The notes under the pieces: model-generated
What the model saw: the letters and a program-made list of their open reading frames with translations, nothing else
Told to the model about the DNA's origin: nothing
Database searches by the model: none
Shown here: one piece after another, positions 44,430 to 53,582 of the stretch
Layout of the letters: every line of letters starts with the position of its first letter
Position numbering within the stretch: position 1 is the stretch's first letter
Translations under genes and position numbers: made by a program
Assembly (NCBI RefSeq): GCF_021026345.1
Contig: NZ_JAJNCZ010000001.1
Coordinates: forward strand, 124,001-188,000
Source: Rhizobium sp. GN54
Lineage (GTDB): Bacteria > Pseudomonadota > Alphaproteobacteria > Rhizobiales > Rhizobiaceae
Direction: 5' to 3'
DNA length: 64,000 bases

Positions 44430-44582
44430 GACATTATCATCGTGCTGCACGACGACCCGGGCTGCAGCGGCGTGGCGTCACGTTGGCGTCACGCCCGGCA
44501 CACGCAGACGTGAAGGAACCGTGCCGGCGGCGGCGTGTTAAGGATGACCGATCGCACAGGAAGAGCGCAGCAGGGAGCGACC

Positions 44583-45725
44583 ATGATTGCAGGCAGGCAC
44601 AGTCTCTTGGCACTCGGCATCGCCGCGTTCGCGCTGGGTTCGGGCGCGCAGGCGCAGGGCATCAATGCCGGCGATCGCGCGGCCTCTCCCGACAGGCCCT
44701 TCGAAGCCCGCGCCGTGGCGGAATTCGACACCCCTTGGGCGATCGCTTTCCTTCCCGATGGTCGCATGCTGGTGACGGAAAAGCCCGGGGCGATCTTCCT
44801 GGTGACGCAGGAAGGGGCGAAGACGCCGGTCGCAAACGTTCCCGAGGTGGCGGCGTCCGGGCAGAACGGCCTGCTCGATGTCGCAGCCTCCCCGGATTTC
44901 GCCTCCACCCGTACAGTGTACATCACCTATGTCGAGCCGGGCTCCGGCGGCGGCAGCCTCGTGCTCGCCCGTGCCGTTCTGGGCGAGAGCGATGGAGCGG
45001 CCGCGCTGGAAGACCTGTCGGTGATCTGGCGGCAGGAGCCGCAGGGCGGCCGCGGCCAGCCGGGCGGCATCATCGCCTTCGCCCCGGATGGCCGGCACCT
45101 GTTTCTGACCTCCGGCGACCGCATGCGGCCGAAGACGGCGCAAGACCCGGACGATACCCGCGGCAAGGTGCTGCGCCTCAATCTCGACGGCTCGACGCCC
45201 GACGACAATCCGCAAAGCGCGGAAGGCGGCGTGCGCGCGCAGACCTGGACCACGGGCCACCGCAACCCCTACGGCCTCGCCTTTGCGCCCGACGGCAAGC
45301 TGTGGCTGCACGAGATGGGCCCGCGCGGCGGCGACGAACTGAACCTGATCGAGCCGGGGAAGAACTACGGCTGGCCGGTCGTCTCCAACGGCGACAACTA
45401 TAGTGGCGCCCGCATTCCCCGCCATGCAACGCGCCCGGAATTCGCAGCCCCCGCGCTCTACTGGAACCCCGTCATCGCGCCCGCCGGCATGGTGATCTAC
45501 GACGGCGCGATGTTTACCGGCTGGCAGGGATCGGCCTTCATCGGCGGGCTTGCCGCCACCGCGCTGATCCGCGTCGCCTTCGACGGCAATGGCGGGGCCG
45601 ACGAGGCCGATCGCTGGGAGATGGAGGATCGCATCCGCGACGTCGCTGTCGGCCCGGACGGCGCGCTCTGGCTCATCGAGGACAATAGCCCCGGCCGCCT
45701 GCTCCGCCTGACGCCGGACGACTGA
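44583..45725 (+). CDS. PQQ-dependent aldose sugar dehydrogenase (soluble GDH/YliI family)
   Basis: A 380-residue secreted beta-propeller protein with a signal peptide (cleavage near AQA/QGI, residue 24). DTPWAIAFLPDGRMLVTEKPG near residue 50, GRGQPGGIIAFAPDG near residue 155, and TGHRNPYGLAFAPDGKLWLHEMGPRGGDELN near residue 225 are family blocks; the His and GPRGGDE segments contact PQQ and substrate. It oxidises aldoses in the periplasm. The start at 44583 has GGGAG five bases upstream. Convergent with marR. Confidence 0.92.
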   Translation: MIAGRHSLLALGIAAFALGSGAQAQGINAGDRAASPDRPFEARAVAEFDTPWAIAFLPDGRMLVTEKPGAIFLVTQEGAKTPVANVPEVAASGQNGLLDVAASPDFASTRTVYITYVEPGSGGGSLVLARAVLGESDGAAALEDLSVIWRQEPQGGRGQPGGIIAFAPDGRHLFLTSGDRMRPKTAQDPDDTRGKVLRLNLDGSTPDDNPQSAEGGVRAQTWTTGHRNPYGLAFAPDGKLWLHEMGPRGGDELNLIEPGKNYGWPVVSNGDNYSGARIPRHATRPEFAAPALYWNPVIAPAGMVIYDGAMFTGWQGSAFIGGLAATALIRVAFDGNGGADEADRWEMEDRIRDVAVGPDGALWLIEDNSPGRLLRLTPDD

Positions 45726-45749
45726 TCCGGCGCGGCAGTGCGCGCCCGT

Positions 45750-46214
45750 TCAGACAGTCTCGTCGGGACCGTCCTGCGGGATGCCGTCGAGGTGTTGTGC
45801 CTCGATCATCTCCAGCCCTCGCAGGAAGGCTTCCGCATGGTCGCCGAGCGAAGCGAGAAGGCGCGTCTCGAAGGCCTTGGCCCGCGGCACGATCCTGAGA
45901 TAGATACCGCGGCCGAGATCGGTCAGCTGCAGCAGTTCCTCGCGGCGGTCCGCCTCGCTTGGCCGCCGCCGCAGCCAGCGCCGGTCCTCCAGCGCCTTCA
46001 CCGCGCGGCTCACCTTGGTCTTGTGCATCGCCGAATGGGTCCCGATCGCCTTGGCCGTCGCCACCTCGAACTGGCCGAGCGTGGCCAGAACGCGCCATTC
46101 GGGCACGCTGAGGTCGAAGTCCGGACCGTAGACGGTGCGGAACTCGCGCGACACCGCAGCGCTGATGCGGTTCAGCCGGTAGGGCAGGAAGGTCTCGAGT
46201 TCGAGCTTTGTCAT
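45750..46214 (-). CDS. MarR-family transcription regulator
   Basis: A 154-residue winged-helix protein. HKTKVSRAVKALEDRRWLRRRPSEADRREELLQLTDLG (residues 63-100) is the MarR recognition helix and wing, including DxRxxxLxLT. N-terminal FLPYRLNRISAAVSREF packs the dimer. The start at 46214 is chosen because the upstream 55 residues have no family match. It lies 110 bases downstream of phaG on the same strand; target genes unknown. Confidence 0.9.
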   Translation of the reverse strand: MTKLELETFLPYRLNRISAAVSREFRTVYGPDFDLSVPEWRVLATLGQFEVATAKAIGTHSAMHKTKVSRAVKALEDRRWLRRRPSEADRREELLQLTDLGRGIYLRIVPRAKAFETRLLASLGDHAEAFLRGLEMIEAQHLDGIPQDGPDETV

Positions 46215-46324
46215 GGCGTGAGCGATGCGGCAGGGTTGTTGCAGACGGGGCGAGGATAGCTTCGCGCAGCCCGGCGCGATAGCGCGACGGCAGAACCGCG
46301 TCAGCCGGAACGCTGGGCTGTCCG

Positions 46325-46714
46325 TCAGTCGACGGCCCCGGGCGCATCCTTTTCCAGATCCGTTCCCGCGGTCGCCCATGGCGGCACCTCGGGATTGGCT
46401 TCCGCGCGGTCACGGTGGAGGGCCGCCTGCGCGAGCAGCATCAGCGTGACCGGCGTGGTCACCGTGACGAAGATGCCGATCAGGATCTCCTGGAAGACCG
46501 GGCGGGCCTCGGTCACGGTGAAGAAGATCATTGACGCCATCACCACGCCGCCGGTCCCCCAGCTCGTGCCCAGCGTCGGCGCATGCAGGCGTTCGTAGAA
46601 GCTCTGCAGGCGCGTCAGCCCGATCGTGCCGATCAGCGCCAGCGCCGAACCGAGCAGGAGGAAGGCGGAGACGGCGATGGCCGCCCACAGCGGCAGGTCG
46701 GCGGCCTGGCTCAT
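46325..46714 (-). CDS. phaG: PhaG/MnhG, monovalent cation/H+ antiporter subunit G
   Basis: A 129-residue membrane protein with three helices; GTIGLTRLQSFYERLHAPTLGTSWGTGGV near residues 28-57 is characteristic of subunit G. Part of the six-gene Mrp/Pha antiporter. ATG overlaps the phaF stop (ATGA). Last gene of the operon. Confidence 0.93.
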   Translation of the reverse strand: MSQAADLPLWAAIAVSAFLLLGSALALIGTIGLTRLQSFYERLHAPTLGTSWGTGGVVMASMIFFTVTEARPVFQEILIGIFVTVTTPVTLMLLAQAALHRDRAEANPEVPPWATAGTDLEKDAPGAVD

Positions 46715-46992
46715 TCGATGACCTCCCCGCGCATCAGGAATTTCGCCAGCGCCACGGTAGCGACGAAGCCGAGCAGCCCGATGATCAGCGCCGCCTCGAA
46801 ATAGATCGTCCTGCCGCTGCCGATGCCGAAGGTCAGAAGAAGCAGCATGGAGTTGACGTAGAGCGTGTCCAGCCCCAGCACCCGGTCCTGGGCGCGCGGC
46901 CCGCGGATCATGCGCAGCAGCGCCAGCGCCATAGCGAGCGACAGCATCACATGGGCGGCCGTCAGTGCGTAGTAAAGGATGATGGCGCTCAT
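46711..46992 (-). CDS. phaF: PhaF/MnhF, monovalent cation/H+ antiporter subunit F
   Basis: A 93-residue protein with three hydrophobic helices and the family segment RMIRGPRAQDRVLGLDTLYVNSM (residues 27-49). Overlaps phaE and phaG by four bases on each side, so the complex subunits are made in step. Confidence 0.93.
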   Translation of the reverse strand: MSAIILYYALTAAHVMLSLAMALALLRMIRGPRAQDRVLGLDTLYVNSMLLLLTFGIGSGRTIYFEAALIIGLLGFVATVALAKFLMRGEVIE

Positions 46993-47471
46993 TCGAAGAT
47001 CTCCATCAGCAGTCTTTCATAGCGGTTCTTGACGAGGTCGGTCCATTCCTGCTCGTCGACGAGATCGAGCACATGAATCAGCAGCGTGCCGTTGGAGGAA
47101 TTGTACTCCAGCCAGGCCGTGCCGGGCGTGCTGGTCACGATCACGGCGAGGATGGCCAGCGCCGTCTGGTCCTTCAGGTCCAGATGGATCGTCAGGAAGC
47201 CGGAGCGTTGCCGTTGCCGCCGCCCGGCCACGATGATCGAGACGACGGCGATGTTCGATCGCACGATGTCGATGAGCACGATGCCGATGAGGTAGGGCAG
47301 GAGGTGCCAGCGGCGGATATGGGGCTTGTGCGGGCGGAGCGCCGCCATCCCCCAGGAGGCGAAGGTGGCGATGACGCTGCCAAGGAGGAGGTGACCGATG
47401 GTGAAGCTGTTCAGCGCCATCCACATCAGCACCAGCGACAGCGACAGGAGCGGGTAGGGAAGCACGCTCAT
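46989..47471 (-). CDS. phaE: PhaE/MnhE, monovalent cation/H+ antiporter subunit E
   Basis: A 160-residue membrane protein; HLLPYLIGIVLIDIVRSNIAVVSII near residue 55 and TSTPGTAWLEYNSSNGTLLIHVLDL near residue 110 are the subunit E signature. The start at 47471 overlaps the phaD stop (ATGA). Longer readings run through phaD in another frame. Confidence 0.93.
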   Translation of the reverse strand: MSVLPYPLLSLSLVLMWMALNSFTIGHLLLGSVIATFASWGMAALRPHKPHIRRWHLLPYLIGIVLIDIVRSNIAVVSIIVAGRRQRQRSGFLTIHLDLKDQTALAILAVIVTSTPGTAWLEYNSSNGTLLIHVLDLVDEQEWTDLVKNRYERLLMEIFE

Positions 47472-49108
47472 GGCTGCACCTCCTGGCCGGGAGCGCCGAC
47501 GCGCCGGGCGCCGGTCACGGCATCGACATAGTGGTGCGTGGCGCCGAGCGCTTCGGTCGTGGCATCCATGTAGCGCATCACCGGGCCGGCCTGGACGGTG
47601 AGGAGCATGGTGGCGAACAGCAGGAGCAGCACCGGCGCCATCTCGATCACCAGCACGCGCGGCGCCGTGCCCTCCATCGATGCCCAGAAGGTGCGGATGC
47701 CGGTACGCGTCATGGCGATCAGGGCGGACAGCCCCGACAGGATGATCAGGAACACGACGAACCAGATATAGGCCGGCACCGGGGCGGCGCTGTCGCCACC
47801 GGCAGGGTTCAGCATCGCCGACAGCATCGCGAATTTCGCGACGAAGCCGGACAGCGGCGGCAGGCCCGCAAGCAGGATGCCGCAGGCCGCAAAGCAGATG
47901 CCGAGCATGGCCATGGTCCCGGGCATGGCGAAGCCGCCGCCGCCCTCTTCCTCCTCGTCGTCCGCATCGGCGTCGCCATAGGCCTCCATGGTCACGGCGA
48001 GCACGCTGGCGCCGGCGTCCTGGCCGCGCTCGACGAGTTCGATCAGCATGAAGAAGGCGCTGATCGTCAGCGTCGAACTGACGAGATAGAACAGCGCGCC
48101 GGTGGTGATCCCGCCGCTGCTCATGCCGATGGCGGTCAGCATCGTGCCGGAGGAGACGAGCACGGAGAAGCCGGCAAGCCGTCCCAGCGCCTGCGAGGCG
48201 AGCACGCCGATCGCGCCGAAGGTGATGGTGGCGAGCCCCCCGATCAGGAGGATGTGCAGTCCAAAGCCGGACGACGGCGTTCCCTCGCCGAAGACCAGAA
48301 GGGTGAGCCGAAGGATGACGTAGATGCCGACCTTGCTCATGATGGCGAAGATGCCGGCGACAGGCGCCGAGGCGGCCGTATAGGCGGGAGGTAGCCAGAA
48401 ATTCAGTGGCCACATGCCGGCCTTGATCAGGAAGGCGACCCCGAGAATCCCGGCGCCGGCCTCGAGCAGCATCCGCTGTTCCGCACCCACGGTGGCCACG
48501 CGCTCGGCAAGGTCGGCCATGTTCAGCGTGCCCGTCACCCCGTAGATGAGGCTGACCCCGATTAGGAAGAGGAGTGCTGCGGCCAGGTTGACGGCGATGT
48601 AGTGAAGCCCGGCCTTGACGCGCTGCAGCCCGGAGCCGTGCAGAAGCAGGCCATAGGATGCGGCGAGCATCACCTCGAAGAAGACAAACAGGTTGAACAG
48701 GTCGCCGGTTAGGAAAGCGCCATTCAGCCCCATCAGCAGGAACTGGAACAGGCTGTGGAAATGGGCGCCGGCCGTGTGCCAGCGCGCCATCGCGAAGATC
48801 AGCGCCGGAACCGCCAGCGTCGCCGTCAGCACCAGCATCAGCGCCGAGAGGCGGTCGACCACGAGCACGATGCCGAAGGGGGCGGCCCAGTTGCCGAGCA
48901 GGTAGACGCCCTGCCGGGCGGCCTCGGGTCCGTCGATGCGGTCGGCGAAGCGGAACAGCGCGACCGCCACGGCGAAGATCAGCAGCGACGAGGCGAGGCC
49001 GATCATTGCCTTCAGGGTGCGCTGGCGCTCGTCGAACAGGAGCAGTGCCGCGCCCGTGACGAGCGGGATCAGGATCGGCGCGACGATGAGATGATGGGCC
49101 AGGTTCAT
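47468..49108 (-). CDS. phaD: PhaD/MnhD, monovalent cation/H+ antiporter subunit D
   Basis: A 546-residue polytopic protein homologous to complex I subunit NuoN/M. LFNLFVFFEVMLAASYGLLLHG near residue 130 and FLIKAGMWPLNFWLPPAYTAASAPVAGIFA near residue 235 contain the key Glu and Lys for proton transfer. An acidic insertion (DADADDEEEE near residue 400) interrupts the C-terminal part and is unusual. The start at 49108 overlaps phaC. Confidence 0.93.
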   Translation of the reverse strand: MNLAHHLIVAPILIPLVTGAALLLFDERQRTLKAMIGLASSLLIFAVAVALFRFADRIDGPEAARQGVYLLGNWAAPFGIVLVVDRLSALMLVLTATLAVPALIFAMARWHTAGAHFHSLFQFLLMGLNGAFLTGDLFNLFVFFEVMLAASYGLLLHGSGLQRVKAGLHYIAVNLAAALLFLIGVSLIYGVTGTLNMADLAERVATVGAEQRMLLEAGAGILGVAFLIKAGMWPLNFWLPPAYTAASAPVAGIFAIMSKVGIYVILRLTLLVFGEGTPSSGFGLHILLIGGLATITFGAIGVLASQALGRLAGFSVLVSSGTMLTAIGMSSGGITTGALFYLVSSTLTISAFFMLIELVERGQDAGASVLAVTMEAYGDADADDEEEEGGGGFAMPGTMAMLGICFAACGILLAGLPPLSGFVAKFAMLSAMLNPAGGDSAAPVPAYIWFVVFLIILSGLSALIAMTRTGIRTFWASMEGTAPRVLVIEMAPVLLLLFATMLLTVQAGPVMRYMDATTEALGATHHYVDAVTGARRVGAPGQEVQP

Positions 49109-49446
49109 TGCGACTGCTCTCGACCGTCGACGTGGTCGGTGCCGGTCAGCCCGCGCGAGGCGAGCAGCACCACGAGGAAGAGCGCGGTGGTGGCGAAACC
49201 GATCACGATCGCCGTCAGCACCAGCGCCTGCGGCACGGGGTCCGTGTAGGCGGAAACCGGCACGCCGTCGGTGAGGATGGCTGGCGCGTTCACCTTCAAT
49301 CCGCCCACGCCGAAGATGAAGAGGTTGACGGCATAGGACAGGAGCGACAGGCCGATGATGACCTGGTAGGTGCGCGGGCGCAGGATCAGCCACACGCCCG
49401 AACCCGTCATGATACCGATGCCGAGCGAGAGAATGAGTTCCATCAT
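49105..49446 (-). CDS. phaC: PhaC/MnhC, monovalent cation/H+ antiporter subunit C (NuoK-like)
   Basis: A 113-residue protein with three helices, similar to NuoK: GVWLILRPRTYQVIIGLSLLSYAVNLFIF (residues 17-45), DPVPQALVLTAIVIGFATTA near residue 68. Four-base overlaps on both sides link it to phaAB and phaD. Confidence 0.94.
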   Translation of the reverse strand: MMELILSLGIGIMTGSGVWLILRPRTYQVIIGLSLLSYAVNLFIFGVGGLKVNAPAILTDGVPVSAYTDPVPQALVLTAIVIGFATTALFLVVLLASRGLTGTDHVDGREQSQ

Positions 49447-52352
49447 GCGTCCTCCGGTTTCGGCGGGGTCTTGACCCGATAGGTACGGATCGACTGGTGG
49501 GCGATCGCAATCAGGATCAGCACGGTCGCGCCCACGACCAGGACGAACACGCCGAGGTCGAACAGCAGTGCCGTGGCGGCCGGGACCTTACCGATCAGGG
49601 GCAGCGTCAGGTATTGCGAATGCGATGTGAGGAACGGGTAGCCGAGGAACCACGATCCGGCGCCCGTCGCCACCGCCACCAGCAGCCCGAGGCTGATCCA
49701 GCGCAGCGGCAGGATTCTCAGCCGGTCTTCCGCCCAGCGCGTGCCGCCGCCGAGATACTGCAGCAGGAAGGCGATCGCCATGGTGATGCCCGCGGCAAAG
49801 CCGCCGCCGGGCAGGTCATGGCCGCGCATGAACAGGAAGATGGCGAAGGTGATGATGACCGGGAACAGCCATTGCATGACCACGGACGGCACGAGCAGGT
49901 AGTCGCGCACGGTGTCGCCCTCCTGCCGCTCCGGCTGGTCGTGGTCGTAGGCGTTCTGGATCCGCTGCTGTTCGGGCACCTCGATGCTCTCCACCGCCGG
50001 ACGGAAGCGGCGGAGCAGCGCGAAGACCGTGAGCGCCACGATGCCGAGGACGGCGATCTCGCCCATGGTGTCGAAGCCGCGGAAATCGACCAGGATGACG
50101 TTGACGACGTTGCGGCCGCCGCCTTCCGTATAGGCGTGCTCCAGGAAGTAGTTGGCGATGGTATCGGGCACCGGCAGCGTCATCACCGCATAGGCGAGGA
50201 TCGACATGCCGACGCCGCAGGTGGCGGCGATGGCGAAGTCGCGCAGGCGCCTGATCCGTGCGGTGAAGCTGGTGCTGTCGTCGACCTTCCCCAGCCGCTT
50301 GGGCAGCCAGCGCAGCCCGAGGAGCAGGAGCACGGTGGTGACGATCTCCACCAGCAACTGGGTGATTGCGAGATCGGGTGCCGAAAGCCAGGCGAAGGTC
50401 ACGCAGGTGACGATGCCGGCGCCGCCGATCATCAAAAGCGCGGCGAGCCGGTGGTATTTGGCGACGACGGCGGCGCTCAGCGCCGAAAGCATGCCGATCG
50501 CCCAGAGCATCGCGAAGGCCGGGTCCACTCCGGTCAAGGGCGGCAGCTTCGCCTCGAAACCGGAGAAATAGAGCGGCACGAAGGCGGCCAGGAAGCTGAT
50601 CCCGGCCACCAGCCGCAACTGCGGCTGCAGCCGCCGCGTGCCGAGGTTCGCCTCGAGCCAGCGTGCCCATTTCCACGAGACGGTCACGAGGATGCGCTCG
50701 AAGATGCGCTGTCCGCGCAGGTGCCGGAAGATCGGCGGGCCGTCCTCGGCATGGGCGAGATAGCGATGCAGCGCGAAATAGAGGATGGTGCCGCCGATCA
50801 TCGCGATCACGCTCATGACGAGCGGCAGGTTGACGCCGTGCCAGACGTGCAGGCTGTATTGCGGCGTATCGGATCCGAGCACCGAGATCACCGCCGTACC
50901 GAGGAACGGGCCGATCGACAGGCTCGGCACGATGCCGACGATCAGGCAGGCGAAGACCAGGAACTCGACCGGGAAGCGCATCCAGCGCGGCGGCTCGTGC
51001 GGATGCGGATTGGGAATGTCGGTCGGCGGTGGCCCGAAGAAGACCGTATGGATGAAGCGGATCGAATAGGCGACGCTGAAGGCGCCGGCGAGCGTGGCGA
51101 GATAGGGCAGCGCCCGGTCCAGGATCGAATCCGCATGCGTTTCCACCGCCTCGGCGAAGAACATCTCCTTCGACAGAAACCCGTTCAGGAGCGGCACGCC
51201 CGCCATCGCCGCACAGGCCACCATGGCAAGCGTGGCGGTGTAGGGCATGAAACGGAACAGCCCGGACAGCTTCTGCATGTCGCGGGTGCCGGTCTCGTGG
51301 TCGATGATGCCGGCCGCCATGAAGAGCGACGCCTTGAAGGTGGCGTGGTTGACCATGTGGAAGATTGCGGCGACCGCCGCCAGCGGGCTGCCGAGGCTGA
51401 GCATGGTGGTGATCAGCCCGAGATGGCTGATCGTCGAATAGGCGAGCAGCCCCTTCAGGTCGCGCTGGAAGATGGCGAAGTAGGCGCCGAGCACTAGGGT
51501 GGAGATCCCGGCTATGCCGACCAGCCAGAACCATTCGAACGTGCCCGAAAGCGCCGGCCAGAGCCGGACGAGCAGGAACACCCCGGCCTTCACCATGGTG
51601 GCCGAATGCAGGTAAGCCGAGACGGGAGTGGGCGCCGCCATCGCGTTCGGCAGCCAGAAATGGAAGGGAAACTGCGCGCTCTTCGTCAGTGCTCCCATCA
51701 GGATGAGGACCAGCGCCGGCAGGTAGAGCGAATGCTGCTGGATCACCTCGCCCGCTGCCAGGATCTCGTCAAGATCATAGCTGCCGACGATATGGCCGAG
51801 CAGAAGGAAACCGATCAGCAGGCAGAACCCGCCGATGCCGGTGATCGTCAGCGCCATGCGCGCGCCGTCGCGGGCATTGGCGTTGTGATACCAGTAGCCG
51901 ATCAGCAGGAAGGAGAAGATGCTGGTCAGCTCCCAGAAGATCGCCAGCAGGATGATGTTGCCGGACAGCACGATGCCGAGCATCGCCCCCATGAAGGCGA
52001 GCAGGAACGAAAAGAAGCGCGGGATCGGATCCTCGGCCGACATGTAGTAGCGGGCATAGACGACCACGAGGAAGCCGATGCCGGTCACCAGCATGGTGAA
52101 GAGCCAGGCGAAGCCGTCCAGCCGCAACGTGAAATTCAGCCCGAGTTCGGGCAGCCACGCTATCTCGAACCGGACGATCTTTCCGTTCGTCACCGAAGGA
52201 TAGTAGAACGCCGTGAGGATCGTGGCGGCAAGCGCGACGCCGCCTGCGAGCCAGGCGGGAAGCGTTCGGGCGGCGGTACGCCAAAGCAGGGCAGTCACGA
52301 TGCTGCCGACAAAGGGAAGAAATAAGAGAAGAAGCAGAAATTTTTCAGGCAT
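49443..52352 (-). CDS. phaA: PhaAB fused subunit A/B of the monovalent cation/H+ antiporter
   Basis: A 969-residue protein with about twenty helices. The N-terminal two thirds is the NuoL-like subunit A (GNIILLAIFWELTSIFSFLLIGYW near residue 130; TKSAQFPFHFWLPNAMAAPTPVSAYLHSATMVKAG near residue 225). The last 200 residues correspond to MnhB (MRGHDLPGGGFAAGITMAIAF). In Sinorhizobium the pha1 system exports K+/Na+ in exchange for H+ and is needed for alkaline growth and symbiosis. It is the first gene of the operon; its start at 52352 has little ribosome-site match. Confidence 0.93.
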   Translation of the reverse strand: MPEKFLLLLLFLPFVGSIVTALLWRTAARTLPAWLAGGVALAATILTAFYYPSVTNGKIVRFEIAWLPELGLNFTLRLDGFAWLFTMLVTGIGFLVVVYARYYMSAEDPIPRFFSFLLAFMGAMLGIVLSGNIILLAIFWELTSIFSFLLIGYWYHNANARDGARMALTITGIGGFCLLIGFLLLGHIVGSYDLDEILAAGEVIQQHSLYLPALVLILMGALTKSAQFPFHFWLPNAMAAPTPVSAYLHSATMVKAGVFLLVRLWPALSGTFEWFWLVGIAGISTLVLGAYFAIFQRDLKGLLAYSTISHLGLITTMLSLGSPLAAVAAIFHMVNHATFKASLFMAAGIIDHETGTRDMQKLSGLFRFMPYTATLAMVACAAMAGVPLLNGFLSKEMFFAEAVETHADSILDRALPYLATLAGAFSVAYSIRFIHTVFFGPPPTDIPNPHPHEPPRWMRFPVEFLVFACLIVGIVPSLSIGPFLGTAVISVLGSDTPQYSLHVWHGVNLPLVMSVIAMIGGTILYFALHRYLAHAEDGPPIFRHLRGQRIFERILVTVSWKWARWLEANLGTRRLQPQLRLVAGISFLAAFVPLYFSGFEAKLPPLTGVDPAFAMLWAIGMLSALSAAVVAKYHRLAALLMIGGAGIVTCVTFAWLSAPDLAITQLLVEIVTTVLLLLGLRWLPKRLGKVDDSTSFTARIRRLRDFAIAATCGVGMSILAYAVMTLPVPDTIANYFLEHAYTEGGGRNVVNVILVDFRGFDTMGEIAVLGIVALTVFALLRRFRPAVESIEVPEQQRIQNAYDHDQPERQEGDTVRDYLLVPSVVMQWLFPVIITFAIFLFMRGHDLPGGGFAAGITMAIAFLLQYLGGGTRWAEDRLRILPLRWISLGLLVAVATGAGSWFLGYPFLTSHSQYLTLPLIGKVPAATALLFDLGVFVLVVGATVLILIAIAHQSIRTYRVKTPPKPEDA

Positions 52353-52582
52353 CAGCAAACATATCGAATCGAATCGGAACCTCTTCGTGAGAATGGGATA
52401 GCGTGTAGCGCAGACCGCGTTCCAATGCCCGCAATGCGCTGTAAAATTATATTTACCGATCAAGGCGCTCGTTGCAATCGGCGCACGCGGCAAATCGGTC
52501 GCCGCGGCCCGTTTTTTCCGGCCCTGCGCGAAAGCGGCCACATCCTGCCCGTTTGCGGCGGGTGCCGGCCGGCGACGCCGTC

Positions 52583-53407
52583 CTACAGGGAGAGTTTCAT
52601 GTGCCGGTTCACGTCCTTGTAGAGCAGGTAGCGGAAGCTGCCCGGACCACCCGCATAGCAGGCCTGCGGACAGAATGCGCGCAGCCACATGAAGTCGCCG
52701 GCCTCGACCTCGACCCAGTCCTGGTTCAGCCGGTAGACCGCCTTGCCTTCCAGCACGTAGAGCCCGTGCTCCATCACATGCGTCTCGGCAAAGGGGATCA
52801 CCGCGCCGGGCTCCAGCGTCACGATCGTGACGTGCATGTCGTGGCGCAGGTCGGACGGGTCCACGAAGCGCGTCGTCGCCCACTTGCCGTCCGTGTGCGC
52901 CATCGGCGCCGGCGCGATGTCCTTTTCGTTGAGGAACAGTGCCTCGGGCACGTCCAGCCCGTCGACCTTCTCATAGGCCTTGCGGATCCAGTGGAAACGG
53001 GCCGGCTCCGATCCCTTGTTGAAAAGGCGCCAGCCGCTGGACGGCGGCAGGTAGGCATAGCCGCCGGGAGAAAGCACGTGGCTCTTTCCGCCGAGTTCGA
53101 CCGTCGCCTCGCCCTCCATCACGAACAGGACACCCTCGGCCGCAGGGTCCGTCTCCGGCCGCTCGCTGCCGCCGCCGGGGGCGACTTCCATGATGTATTG
53201 CGAGAACGTCTCGGCAAAGCCGGAGAGCGGGCGTGCCAGTACCCAAAGCCGGGTATCGTTCCAGAACGGCAGGTAGCTCGTGACGATGTCCATCATCACA
53301 CCTTTGGGGATGAAGGCATAGGCCTCGGTGAAGACCGCGCGGCCGGTCAGCAACTGCGTCTGCAGGGGCGCGCCGCCCTTCGGCGCGACATAGGTTCTAT
53401 CGGTCAT
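52583..53407 (-). CDS. allE: (S)-ureidoglycine aminohydrolase (bicupin, AllE/UGlyAH)
   Basis: A 274-residue double-cupin protein. PGGGSERPETDPAAEGVLFVMEGEATVELGG near residue 75 is the N-terminal cupin and PGAVIPFAETHVMEHGLYVLEGKAVYRLNQDW near residue 200 the C-terminal cupin with the Mn-binding Glu, His, His and Gln. It converts ureidoglycine to ureidoglycolate in allantoin breakdown. The start at 53407 fits the family length. It is divergent from xdhC, another purine gene. Confidence 0.92.
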   Translation of the reverse strand: MTDRTYVAPKGGAPLQTQLLTGRAVFTEAYAFIPKGVMMDIVTSYLPFWNDTRLWVLARPLSGFAETFSQYIMEVAPGGGSERPETDPAAEGVLFVMEGEATVELGGKSHVLSPGGYAYLPPSSGWRLFNKGSEPARFHWIRKAYEKVDGLDVPEALFLNEKDIAPAPMAHTDGKWATTRFVDPSDLRHDMHVTIVTLEPGAVIPFAETHVMEHGLYVLEGKAVYRLNQDWVEVEAGDFMWLRAFCPQACYAGGPGSFRYLLYKDVNRHMKLSL

Positions 53408-53582
53408 GCTCGTCTCCCTGCGGATGCGGTCTGCACATGGTGGTCCTATCGATCGATAGCGCATGCGGGACGAAATTGCAGCGCCTTGTTGTCCCCGATC
53501 GCACTTGCGCACTATCATCGTCGTGCACTATCGCCGGCTCATCGGCCCAAAGCGCCCGGCCGGCGGGACGAGGATCTTTTCA

